This document shows positions 1 to 5,693 of a DNA stretch of 6,046 bases, in pieces. Position 1 is the stretch's first letter. Each line of letters starts with the position of its first letter. Origin of the DNA: RUG760 sp045642205 (GTDB taxonomy: Bacteria > Bacillota > Clostridia > Lachnospirales > Bianqueaceae). Position numbers and translations under genes: made by a program. The stretch is taken from positions 1 through 6,046 of the forward strand of contig JAZUIK010000002.1 in NCBI GenBank assembly GCA_045642205.1, read 5' to 3'. The notes under the pieces are model-generated. The model was not told the DNA's origin, did not search any database, and saw only the letters and a program-made list of their open reading frames with translations.

Positions 1-1260
1 CATGCTCTTGGAATACTTGGTACCCAGCTGGAAGATGTTACCAACCTCAACACCGCGGCGAACGATCAGGGACTTCTTTCCACAGATGGGGCAGATACCG
101 CCTTCAGCAGCCTTTGCGACATCGACGTAGGTGACCTCACCACAGTCACGGGCAATGTTCATACCGGTATAGTGGTAATCCATCTCGTTGGCACCGGTAA
201 CCAGGCACTCGATACCCTTCAGAGAAGCATCATAGACAACGGTAACATCCTTGGAGATGCCGACAGGTCCGATGAAGCCTGCCACAACAGGGCTCTCATC
301 GGTCAGCACTGCAGGATGAACATTCTCACCCAGATAATTTCTCAATTTGGTCTCGTTGACCTCCAGATCTCCGCGGATCATGATGACAACGATGGCATCA
401 TCTTCGTTCTTCTGGTAGACAACAGCCTTTGCCATCTGCTCAGGCTTGATCTTCAGGAAGGAAGTCAGATCTTCAATGGTCTTTACATTAGGCGTATGGA
501 CCTTAGTCAGCTCAGCGATCTCACCGGGCTCGTTGTCGACGACATTATCAGCAGCTTCCATGTTGGCACGGAAATCGCATTCCTGACAGATAACGATGGA
601 ATCCTCACCGATGTCGGTCAGGAGCATATACTCGTGGGATACGCTTCCGCCCATCATACCAGAGTCAGACTTGACCGCAATGACCTCAGGCAGACCGGCA
701 CGCTCGTAGACACGCTCATAAGCGCGGTACATACGGTCGTAATACTGCTCCAGATCTTCCTGGGAGGTGTGGAAGGAATAAGCATCCTTCATGGTGAACT
801 CACGAACTCGGATCAGTCCGGCACGAGGACGAGCCTCATCACGGAACTTGGTCTGGATCTGATAGATAGAGAAGGGGTACTTCTGGTAGCTGGTTGCCCA
901 GTCACGGACCAGCTGTACACTGGCTTCCTCATGGGTCATACCAAGGACCATGGGGATATCGTTACGATCATTGAAACGAGCCAGAGTAGAATCTACGCTG
1001 TCATAACGACCGGATTCTTTCCAAAGAGAACCGGGAAGAACAACGGGGAACATAACTTCCTGAGAATCTACATTATCCATCTCCTCACGGATGATCTGCT
1101 CGATCTTGGCGGTAACACGCTTTGCGGGAGTATACAGAGAAAAGATTCCGTTTGCGACCTGCTTGATATAGCCGCCGCGGACCATTAATGCATGGGAATC
1201 GACCACACAATCGGAGGGACGCTCCTTAAAGCGCTCACCGACAAGATTCTTCATCTTCAT
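1..1260 (-). CDS. proS: Prolyl-tRNA synthetase, N-terminal 420 codons (runs off left edge)
   Basis: Cytoplasmic class II aminoacyl-tRNA synthetase that charges tRNA-Pro with proline. The minus-strand reading is open from the ATG at 1260 to base 1. Visible parts: N-terminal class II core with motif 1 region ending EVMFPVVLP (68-76); the proline-recognition loop GMTHEE (107-112, T109 and E111); motif 2 FRDEARPRAGLIRVREF (139-155); then the bacterial insertion (editing) domain, roughly 224-390, with a lysine at 278 in QMAKAVVY where the family's editing lysine lies. Two CxxC pairs (C225/C228 and C391/C394) flank the insertion, as in many bacterial ProRS, and may bind a structural zinc. The read-out resumes at VEVGNIFQLGTKYS. 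The bacterial enzyme is usually about 570 residues, so about 150 residues, including motif 3 and the anticodon-binding domain, lie outside the window. The start at 1260 gives the family's usual N-terminus (MK-KNLVGER); the second ATG, two codons in, is less likely. Identification is very secure. Confidence 0.97.
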   Translation of the reverse strand, partial: MKMKNLVGERFKERPSDCVVDSHALMVRGGYIKQVANGIFSLYTPAKRVTAKIEQIIREEMDNVDSQEVMFPVVLPGSLWKESGRYDSVDSTLARFNDRNDIPMVLGMTHEEASVQLVRDWATSYQKYPFSIYQIQTKFRDEARPRAGLIRVREFTMKDAYSFHTSQEDLEQYYDRMYRAYERVYERAGLPEVIAVKSDSGMMGGSVSHEYMLLTDIGEDSIVICQECDFRANMEAADNVVDNEPGEIAELTKVHTPNVKTIEDLTSFLKIKPEQMAKAVVYQKNEDDAIVVIMIRGDLEVNETKLRNYLGENVHPAVLTDESPVVAGFIGPVGISKDVTVVYDASLKGIECLVTGANEMDYHYTGMNIARDCGEVTYVDVAKAAEGGICPICGKKSLIVRRGVEVGNIFQLGTKYSKSM

Positions 1261-1286
1261 ATGTTAACTTCTTTCCCCTTCACCAT
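1257..1286 (-). CDS. Possible 9-codon leader peptide overlapping the proS start
   Basis: A short ORF begins with ATG at 1286 and encodes MVKGKEVNI. Its TGA stop (1259-1257) overlaps the proS ATG (1260-1258) as ATGA, the usual geometry of translational coupling. It has a strong Shine-Dalgarno sequence (AGGGGAG, 1298-1292) 5 nt ahead of its start. proS itself has only an AAGGGG (1280-1275) 14 nt from its start, which is poorly spaced. The peptide contains no proline codon, so a classical proline-sensing attenuator is not supported. It may simply help load ribosomes onto proS, or be a chance ORF. Confidence 0.35.
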   Translation of the reverse strand: MVKGKEVNI

Positions 1287-1306
1287 AGGATCTCCCCTGG
1301 TGAAGG
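1277..1306 (-). promoter_or_regulatory. Hairpin in the proS 5' leader enclosing a ribosome binding site
   Basis: In the proS transcript, CCTTCACCA (1306-1298) pairs perfectly with TGGTGAAGG (1285-1277), giving a 9-bp stem with a 12-nt loop. The loop contains the GGGGAG ribosome binding site of the leader ORF and the A of its start codon. The 3' arm covers the rest of that start codon and the beginning of the AAGGGG ahead of proS. There is no U-tract after the stem, so it is not an intrinsic terminator. A role in translation control is inference. Confidence 0.5.
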
Positions 1307-1337
1307 ATTGAATTGGATTACTGATAGAATAGAGATT

Positions 1338-1366
1338 ATTTTAACAAAAATCGCAGTCACCTTCAA
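1338..1366 (-). promoter_or_regulatory. Predicted sigma-A-type promoter of proS
   Basis: On the minus strand, TTGAAG (1366-1361) and TAAAAT (1343-1338) are separated by 17 bp, each close to the -35 and -10 consensus. Transcription would start near 1331, giving a leader of about 70 nt, too short for a T-box riboswitch. The promoter lies just after the upstream methyltransferase stop, and no clear terminator separates the two genes, so some read-through is also possible. Confidence 0.6.
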
Positions 1367-1374
1367 GAACAACC

Positions 1375-2223
1375 TTATACATTCCCTCTGGTGATCTCCC
1401 AGAAAGCTACCGCACTGGCTGCGGCCACATTCAATGAATCGACTCCATGGCTCATGGGGATCATGACGGTGTAATCCGAAGAAGCGATCGTCTCATCCAT
1501 CAGGCCTTCGCCCTCTGTTCCAAGGATCATTGCCAGCTTTTCTTCACTTCCCAGTCTTGGATCGTTCATAGAAACAGAATCCTCTTCCAAGGCCAAAGCT
1601 GCTGTCTTAAATCCATTTTCTTTCAGGATCTTCATACCACCGGACGGCCAGTCTTCATCCAGATAGGTCCAGGGGATTTGGAAGATGGTCCCCATGCTGA
1701 CACGGGAAGCTCTTCTTTGTAAAGGATCTGCACAGCCCTTCGTCAAAAGGACCGCATCCATATTTAAGGCTGCCGCACTTCGAAAGATTGCGCCCACATT
1801 CGTGGGATTCACTACATTTTCCATAATGGCGATGCGCTTTGCATCCCGAATGACATCTTCTATGGGAGGAAGGACAGGTCGGCGCATAGCAGCCAGGACC
1901 CCCTTGGTCATGACATAACCGATCAGATCCTTCAGCACTTCATGGGAGGCTACATAGATAGGAACATCCTCATCTATCAACCTTCTGCCCGGATCCTTTG
2001 TCATCATTTCCTCCAGTTGCTTCACCTGATCTTCCTCTGCCAGAACGGAAAGACATTCATATCTGGCTGCAAGTGCTCTTTCCAGCACCTTGATGCTCTC
2101 GGCAATAAACACGCCTCTTTCCGGCTCGAACCAGTGTTCTAACTGGTTCTCTCTGGTCTGCAGATACATGGAAAGTTCCGGCAGATGCAGACTGTCTACA
2201 GTGATATAGGGTTTATGGTTCAT
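1375..2223 (-). CDS. TrmH/SpoU-family RNA 2'-O-methyltransferase
   Basis: A 282-residue SPOUT-class methyltransferase that transfers a methyl group from S-adenosylmethionine to a ribose 2'-OH in tRNA or rRNA. The N-terminal part (about 36-115) resembles the SpoU substrate-binding domain (GVFIAESIKVLERAL, then GYVMTKGVLAAMRRP). The C-terminal trefoil-knot domain has all three SpoU motifs: motif 1 ENVVNPTNVGAIFRSA (135-150, with N142 and the catalytic-type R148), motif 2 ILGTEGEGL (233-241, E237), and motif 3 VMIPMSHGVDSLNVAAA (253-269, with S263, L264, N265). Length and order fit the family, and the gene appears intact. The ATG at 2223 is preceded by GAGGA with about 5 nt spacing. It lies 114 bp upstream of proS on the same strand and diverges from the kinase gene. 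The exact RNA target (23S rRNA or tRNA) cannot be read from the sequence, so no symbol is given. Confidence 0.93.
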   Translation of the reverse strand: MNHKPYITVDSLHLPELSMYLQTRENQLEHWFEPERGVFIAESIKVLERALAARYECLSVLAEEDQVKQLEEMMTKDPGRRLIDEDVPIYVASHEVLKDLIGYVMTKGVLAAMRRPVLPPIEDVIRDAKRIAIMENVVNPTNVGAIFRSAAALNMDAVLLTKGCADPLQRRASRVSMGTIFQIPWTYLDEDWPSGGMKILKENGFKTAALALEEDSVSMNDPRLGSEEKLAMILGTEGEGLMDETIASSDYTVMIPMSHGVDSLNVAAASAVAFWEITRGNV

Positions 2224-2259
2224 GAATTCCTCACGTTTTCAATTTTTAGTCCCGATACA

Positions 2260-2288
2260 TTGTTGTTTCCCGGGAATTATGGTACGAT
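2260..2288 (+). promoter_or_regulatory. Predicted promoter of the FlaR-like kinase gene
   Basis: TTGTTG (2260-2265) and TACGAT (2283-2288) are separated by 17 bp and lie about 35 bp ahead of the ATG at 2324. The match is moderate. The spacer holds the perfect palindrome TTCCCGGGAA (2267-2276), which abuts the -10 of the opposing promoter. Confidence 0.4.
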
Positions 2289-2304
2289 ACAGATTCGATT
2301 TCAG
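2276..2304 (-). promoter_or_regulatory. Predicted promoter of the RNA methyltransferase gene
   Basis: On the minus strand, CTGAAA (2304-2299) and CATAAT (2281-2276) are 17 bp apart; the -10 matches 5 of 6 consensus bases and the -35 matches 4 of 6. It interleaves with the plus-strand promoter of the kinase gene, so the two divergent promoters share the same DNA. Confidence 0.45.
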
Positions 2305-2311
2305 CCCAGTC

Positions 2312-2317
2312 AGGAGG
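2312..2317 (+). promoter_or_regulatory. Ribosome binding site that fixes the kinase start
   Basis: A perfect AGGAGG lies 6 nt before the ATG at 2324. It settles the start there rather than at an in-frame ATG at 2222, which would add 34 unrelated residues and would run through the promoter region. Confidence 0.85.
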
Positions 2318-2323
2318 TGTTTT

Positions 2324-2842
2324 ATGAAGATCCAGATCATCGGTTTTTCCGGCAGCGGAAAATCCACTTTAGCTAAACTGCTTTCTGAGAAGTTTTCTCT
2401 CCCCGTTATCTATCTGGATACGGTTTTCTGGCTTCCCGGATGGAAGATGCGCGATCGAGAAGAGCAGACTGCCATTTTGGAAGAATTCCTGGATACCAAC
2501 CAGGAGATCGGTTGGGTCATCGACGGTAATTATTCCAAAAACTGCTTCGACAGACGCATGAAAGAAGCTGACACTATTTTGTTCCTGAACTACAACCGGT
2601 TCCTTTGCCTTTACCGTATCTTAAAACGCCGCATCGTTTATACAGGCAAGAGCCGTTTCTCCATGACAGTAGGCTGCGACGAAAAGATCGACTGGGAGTT
2701 TATCAAGTGGTCCATGTGGGATTCCCGCACCAAAGAAGCGAACCAAAAGCGTCAGCTCCTGAAAGAAACCTATCCTGAGAAGTTCGTCGAGATCAAGTCT
2801 CCGAGAGAACTTCAGAAATATCTGTCCAAAATCTCTAAGTGA
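2324..2842 (+). CDS. P-loop nucleotide kinase-like protein (FlaR / DNA topology modulation family)
   Basis: A 172-residue adenylate-kinase-like P-loop NTPase. It opens with a beta strand and a Walker A motif, MKIQIIGFSGSGKST (1-15, K13 and S14). Then come YLDTVFWLPGW (30-40), WVIDGNY (64-70), ILFLNYNRFLCLYRILKR (85-102) and GCDEKIDWEFIKWSMWD (118-134). These are the signature blocks of proteins annotated as 'topology modulation protein' or FlaR-like, which resemble shikimate/adenylate kinases. The true substrate is not known for most members. It is cytoplasmic with no signal peptide. The gene stands alone on the plus strand, transcribed away from the methyltransferase and towards the HAD gene, and its last 31 bp overlap the 3' end of that gene on the other strand. 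Family assignment is firm; the biochemical role is not. Confidence 0.88.
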   Translation: MKIQIIGFSGSGKSTLAKLLSEKFSLPVIYLDTVFWLPGWKMRDREEQTAILEEFLDTNQEIGWVIDGNYSKNCFDRRMKEADTILFLNYNRFLCLYRILKRRIVYTGKSRFSMTVGCDEKIDWEFIKWSMWDSRTKEANQKRQLLKETYPEKFVEIKSPRELQKYLSKISK

Positions 2843-3513
2843 TCATGGATCACGGATGACTTCTCAATGGCAGTCTCCGTGGTCCATTTCTTTTTGGGAT
2901 CGTACCAGATGCCGTGCATGCCATAGTCCATAGCACCTAAGGCATCAAACTTCATATTATCGCCGATAAAGAGGCACTGCTCCTTCGGGCACTTTGCCTT
3001 CTTCTCTGCCAGTGCAAAGAAGACCGGATCGGGCTTATCGAAGATACACTCCTCACTGGCAACAACAAAATCGATATATTTTCCCAGTCCCAGTCTGTCC
3101 AGCTTCTGGTACTGCATTTTTGCTGTCATGTTGGTGCCGATACCAATGCGAATGCCCATCTCTTTCAGCTTCTGCATGGTCTCCTCGATATGAGGCTCTT
3201 TCTTCGCATGATCCAGGATATATCCCCAGTACACATCGTACAGCGTAAGCACCGCAGGAAAAAGAGGCAGTCCCAGTTTCTCCAGCGTATACTGCAGTCT
3301 AAGGGTTCGGCTATGGCAGGTACCCACATATCTCTCAGGATCCAGCACATGACCCAGTGCTCCGTAGGTCTCATTGTAGACCTCCAGAAACAGCTCCTTA
3401 TCGACCCCCAGCATTTCATGGGCCTTTTCCCCCAGAAGATCCGTTGCGATCGGATGGTTGGTATCAAAATCATATAAAGTGTCATCCAGATCGTAGATGA
3501 CAGCTTTGATCAT
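2812..3513 (-). CDS. HAD-superfamily hydrolase (phosphatase)
   Basis: A 233-residue haloacid-dehalogenase-type hydrolase, probably a Mg-dependent phosphatase on a small phosphorylated metabolite. All four HAD motifs are present: motif I YDLDDTLYD (7-15, nucleophile D8 and acid/base D10), motif II GIGTNMT (124-130, T127), motif III lysine in FDKPDP (K160), and motif IV FIGDNMKFDALGA (182-194, D185 and D190). An all-alpha cap lies between motifs I and II (about 16-105), as in subfamily I enzymes. The start at 3513 is preceded by AAGGA and gives a standard HAD N-terminus; a longer reading from 3681 adds 56 mostly basic residues that are only the out-of-frame shadow of the upstream gene's acidic tail. 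It is the last gene of a three-gene operon, 10 nt after the transglutaminase stop. A phosphatase next to a sugar isomerase suggests carbohydrate metabolism, but the substrate is unknown. Confidence 0.92.
   Translation of the reverse strand: MIKAVIYDLDDTLYDFDTNHPIATDLLGEKAHEMLGVDKELFLEVYNETYGALGHVLDPERYVGTCHSRTLRLQYTLEKLGLPLFPAVLTLYDVYWGYILDHAKKEPHIEETMQKLKEMGIRIGIGTNMTAKMQYQKLDRLGLGKYIDFVVASEECIFDKPDPVFFALAEKKAKCPKEQCLFIGDNMKFDALGAMDYGMHGIWYDPKKKWTTETAIEKSSVIHDHLEILDRYF
2839..2853. repeat. Short inverted repeat at the convergent gene ends
   Basis: GTGATC-ATG-GATCAC is a perfect 6-bp inverted repeat with a 3-nt loop. It covers the stop codon of the kinase gene and lies within the last codons of the HAD gene. 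There is no U-rich run on either side, so it is a weak candidate for a bidirectional terminator at most. Confidence 0.3.
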
Positions 3514-3520
3514 CGGTTTT

Positions 3521-3525
3521 TCCTT
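3521..3525 (-). promoter_or_regulatory. Ribosome binding site that fixes the HAD gene start
   Basis: AAGGA on the minus strand overlaps the TAA stop of the transglutaminase gene and lies 7 nt ahead of the ATG at 3513. This supports the short form of the HAD protein and coupling of its translation to the gene before it. Confidence 0.7.
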
Positions 3526-4654
3526 ACATTCCATTCTCTTCTGTTCCTCCGCTCCTATCCGGTGTATCGGCTCCTTCTTCGTTGTAGAGTTCACCTTCAT
3601 TTGCCTCTTCCATCTGTACCTGTACTTCAGCTTTACCCTCTGTATTTTCCACAGAATCCGCTTCAGCCTCTTCCTCTTCAAACCACACTTTCATGATCGC
3701 CTGAGGCCAGTTGACGGACAGCTTAGCGACTTTATTTTTTCCTTCTGTCTCTTCTTCCAGCATAACGCAGATCTCCTGCAATACTTCCCTTGTCAGAAAA
3801 CTGCCTCGCCACTGAAAGATCAGCTGTTTTTTCTTCTTGATGGCCTGGGCGCATCGTTTACGAAGCTCCTCCATCTTGGTAAAGGTCTGTTTGTGAGTCA
3901 GATAGTAGGTATTCTTTTCCTCTGTACAATCGGGTACTGTCCATACCACCGGTTCATGATCCCTAAACATGGCCTTGTCGCCCAGATTGAAGTAATCATA
4001 TCGGATCTCCCTGGTCTTTTCATCACCGGAGTTTTTCGTCAGGGAATTATCGAAAGTGGCATCCAGGTGATACCATTTCCCCTTGATCTTTACCAGATTC
4101 CAGGCATGACGATATTTGACTCCCTTTTCCGGATTATTATGAGAAAAGACTATGATACAGGGAATATGCAGTGCATCCAGCAGGATCTTCACCGATTTGG
4201 CAATGCCTTCACAGACACCGACACCCTGTGTCAACGGCCCAATGACCTCATGGGAATAGGCTTTCTTCAGTTTATCATAACGGACCGTCTCACAGATCAG
4301 ATCATGGACGTATTTCTCTTTTCCCTCTTCATCCAGTTCCATGGCAGCACGGGCAAGCTTCCTGACTCTGGCATCAATCGCTTTCTGATGCTCCTGGATC
4401 ATTTTCTTCTTAAACAGATAGACAGGCAGAAACTCCACCGAATCTGCCACGGCATAGGAACGAACAGAAAAACTGGAGGCGTAGAAGATCTCGGGATGAT
4501 CCAGCTGCACAAAGGTAAAGAGTTCCAGCAGTTCATTCAGTCTGTACTTGGGTACAGAAAAGGATGGAGCCATAGAAAGAAGACCCTGCCAGATCGCATA
4601 ATATGCCTGCTGTTTGTCTTTGGACAATCGGGCGTAGTAATAAGCTTCCATCAT
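3524..4654 (-). CDS. Transglutaminase-like protein with acidic C-terminal tail
   Basis: A 376-residue protein with a papain-fold transglutaminase-like core. The expected triad is present and in order: Cys148 in GVGVCEGIAKS, His183 in YRHAWN, and Asp198 in WYHLDATFD. Such domains act as cysteine proteases or transamidases; the substrate here is unknown. The N-terminal 140 residues are mostly helical and start YYYARLSKDKQQAYYAI, a style common in clostridial relatives. After the core comes a region of about 65 residues (264-325) of unknown function. The last 51 residues (326-376) are low-complexity and highly acidic: 19 Asp/Glu against 2 basic residues. No signal peptide or membrane segment is seen, so it is probably cytoplasmic. 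The chosen ATG at 4654 overlaps the TGA of the isomerase gene as ATGA; a GTG at 4672 would add six residues, and an ATG at 4651 is also possible. No good Shine-Dalgarno sequence is seen, which favours coupling. Family call is secure, role unknown. Confidence 0.88.
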   Translation of the reverse strand: MMEAYYYARLSKDKQQAYYAIWQGLLSMAPSFSVPKYRLNELLELFTFVQLDHPEIFYASSFSVRSYAVADSVEFLPVYLFKKKMIQEHQKAIDARVRKLARAAMELDEEGKEKYVHDLICETVRYDKLKKAYSHEVIGPLTQGVGVCEGIAKSVKILLDALHIPCIIVFSHNNPEKGVKYRHAWNLVKIKGKWYHLDATFDNSLTKNSGDEKTREIRYDYFNLGDKAMFRDHEPVVWTVPDCTEEKNTYYLTHKQTFTKMEELRKRCAQAIKKKKQLIFQWRGSFLTREVLQEICVMLEEETEGKNKVAKLSVNWPQAIMKVWFEEEEAEADSVENTEGKAEVQVQMEEANEGELYNEEGADTPDRSGGTEENGM

Positions 4655-5517
4655 CCGATATGCGTATGACACCAGTCCATGGTGGCTTTCACTGCTGCAT
4701 CAGAAATGGGGTCACCCAGAGGAGACTCGATAGAATAAGCCCCCTGATAACCAACCTCTTTCAGGGACTGCATACAGCTGATGAGATCGATGTCTCCCTC
4801 TCCGGGCAGCTGATCCATCACATAGATGCCGCTCTTTCCGCTTTCCGTTGCCAGATAGGGACGACCGGGATTCTTTTCAAAGCGGTGGATCGTGTAATCC
4901 TTCAGGTGGACATGCTTGATATCCTTTTTAAATGCTGCGATGAAATCCTTCGGATCACAGCCCGCAAACAGAGGATTACCCATATCTCCTACGATACCTA
5001 CGTTGTCATGATCTTTCTTCATGGCCGCAAGGAAAGGAGAGACACCCTTGACTCCGTTGAAATACAGTCCCTGCCCTTCATACAGACAGGTCAGGCCATA
5101 ACTCTTGGCGGTATCGGCTACCTTGTGCGCCTTTTCCAGAATGATAGGAAGTGCTTCTTCATAGGAGGGGGCTCCTTCCGGATAGAACAGCCAGGAGATC
5201 AGCATGTGATGAAGGAAGGGAGAGCCTAATGCGGCAACGATCTCCATCATCCTTTCCAGATCTTCCACCCCATTTTTCTCTTCCCAGAGATTCAAAGCGG
5301 CACTCAGACAGGATACATGCAATCCGTTTTCCTTCAGGACCTGCTGCACATGCAGTGCCTCTTTCACATTCTTTGCCAGGAAATTCTCCCTGCCGGAAGG
5401 GATCTCCAGGACTTCCACACTGGTAAAGCCTTTCTCAGCGGTCCACAGGGCAGTCTCTTCGATGCCCTTTTCTCTAGCCATTTCCATAAAACCGGTATAA
5501 AAACTCAGATCTGCCAT
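4651..5517 (-). CDS. Sugar phosphate isomerase/epimerase (xylose isomerase-like TIM barrel)
   Basis: A 288-residue protein of the AP-endonuclease family 2 / xylose isomerase-like TIM-barrel superfamily, which includes ketose 3-epimerases and related sugar isomerases. Probable metal ligands sit at the ends of successive barrel strands: Glu147 in LYEGQG, Asp178 in GIVGDMGNP, His204 in KHVHLKDY, and Glu264 in YSIESPLGD, the E-D-H-E pattern of the family. PGEGDIDL (238-245) is also a conserved block of these proteins. There is no signal peptide, so it acts in the cytoplasm on a free or phosphorylated sugar; which sugar cannot be told. The ATG at 5517 follows AAGGAG with 6 nt spacing. It is the first gene of an operon with the transglutaminase-like and HAD genes; its TGA overlaps the next start by 4 bp. 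The family is certain and the substrate is not. Confidence 0.92.
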   Translation of the reverse strand: MADLSFYTGFMEMAREKGIEETALWTAEKGFTSVEVLEIPSGRENFLAKNVKEALHVQQVLKENGLHVSCLSAALNLWEEKNGVEDLERMMEIVAALGSPFLHHMLISWLFYPEGAPSYEEALPIILEKAHKVADTAKSYGLTCLYEGQGLYFNGVKGVSPFLAAMKKDHDNVGIVGDMGNPLFAGCDPKDFIAAFKKDIKHVHLKDYTIHRFEKNPGRPYLATESGKSGIYVMDQLPGEGDIDLISCMQSLKEVGYQGAYSIESPLGDPISDAAVKATMDWCHTHIG

Positions 5518-5557
5518 GTTGTACTCCTTTGGCTCGTGAAGCAGGAATTTTCTTATT

Positions 5558-5586
5558 ATTATACCATCAACCGTTGATAATGCCCA
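5558..5586 (-). promoter_or_regulatory. Predicted extended -10 promoter of the isomerase operon
   Basis: On the minus strand, TGGTATAAT (5566-5558) is a perfect -10 hexamer with the TGn extension. A weak -35, TGGGCA (5586-5581), lies 17 bp upstream and matches 4 of 6 consensus bases. Transcription would start around 5551, about 35 nt ahead of the isomerase ATG. Confidence 0.65.
5566..5578. promoter_or_regulatory. Palindrome in the operon promoter, candidate operator
   Basis: ATCAAC-C-GTTGAT is a perfect 6-bp inverted repeat around one base. It lies between the predicted -35 and -10 of the isomerase operon and touches the extended -10 element, where a bound repressor would block RNA polymerase. 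It is short and no second copy was noticed in the window, so the regulator is unknown. Confidence 0.4.
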
Positions 5587-5655
5587 CCAAGAATGGAAAA
5601 CTCCTTACTTCTCCCTGCAAATCAGCCAAAAGAAGGATGCAACTTTCCGCTCTTG

Positions 5656-5664
5656 TGCTATAAT
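5656..5664 (+). promoter_or_regulatory. Predicted extended -10 promoter of the zinc-ribbon gene
   Basis: TGCTATAAT is a perfect -10 with the TGn extension, placed 29 bp before the ATG at 5694. No good -35 is seen 17 bp upstream, which is common when the extension is present. It diverges from the isomerase operon promoter about 95 bp away. Confidence 0.65.
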
Positions 5665-5693
5665 AAAACGATCTATTACAGGAGGAACCCCTT

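Noticed and set aside
172..1188. Long plus-strand open frame of 338 codons
   Set aside because: It lies wholly antisense to proS, whose protein is unmistakable. It has no ribosome binding site and no recognisable domain.
1261..1374. T-box riboswitch ahead of proS
   Set aside because: The leader from the predicted transcription start is only about 70 nt, with no specifier-loop architecture and no terminator with a U-tract.
2222..2323. N-terminal extension of the FlaR-like kinase
   Set aside because: The extra 34 residues cross the promoter region and resemble nothing in the family. AGGAGG sits directly ahead of the ATG at 2324.
3514..3681. Basic 56-residue N-terminal extension of the HAD protein
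   Set aside because: It overlaps the acidic tail of the transglutaminase in another frame. A good ribosome binding site and a standard HAD N-terminus support the start at 3513.
3497..4669. Plus-strand open frame of 390 codons
   Set aside because: It is the antisense shadow of the transglutaminase gene, which shows an intact catalytic triad. The hydrophobic look of its product comes from complementing acidic and lysine codons.
4603..5229. Plus-strand open frame of 208 codons
   Set aside because: It is antisense to the isomerase gene and the start of the transglutaminase gene, both of which have clear family motifs.
5595..5648. Imperfect hairpin between GGAAA and TTTCC in the divergent intergenic region
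   Set aside because: Only two short 5-bp blocks pair, with a long unpaired centre. It is not stable enough to call an RNA element.
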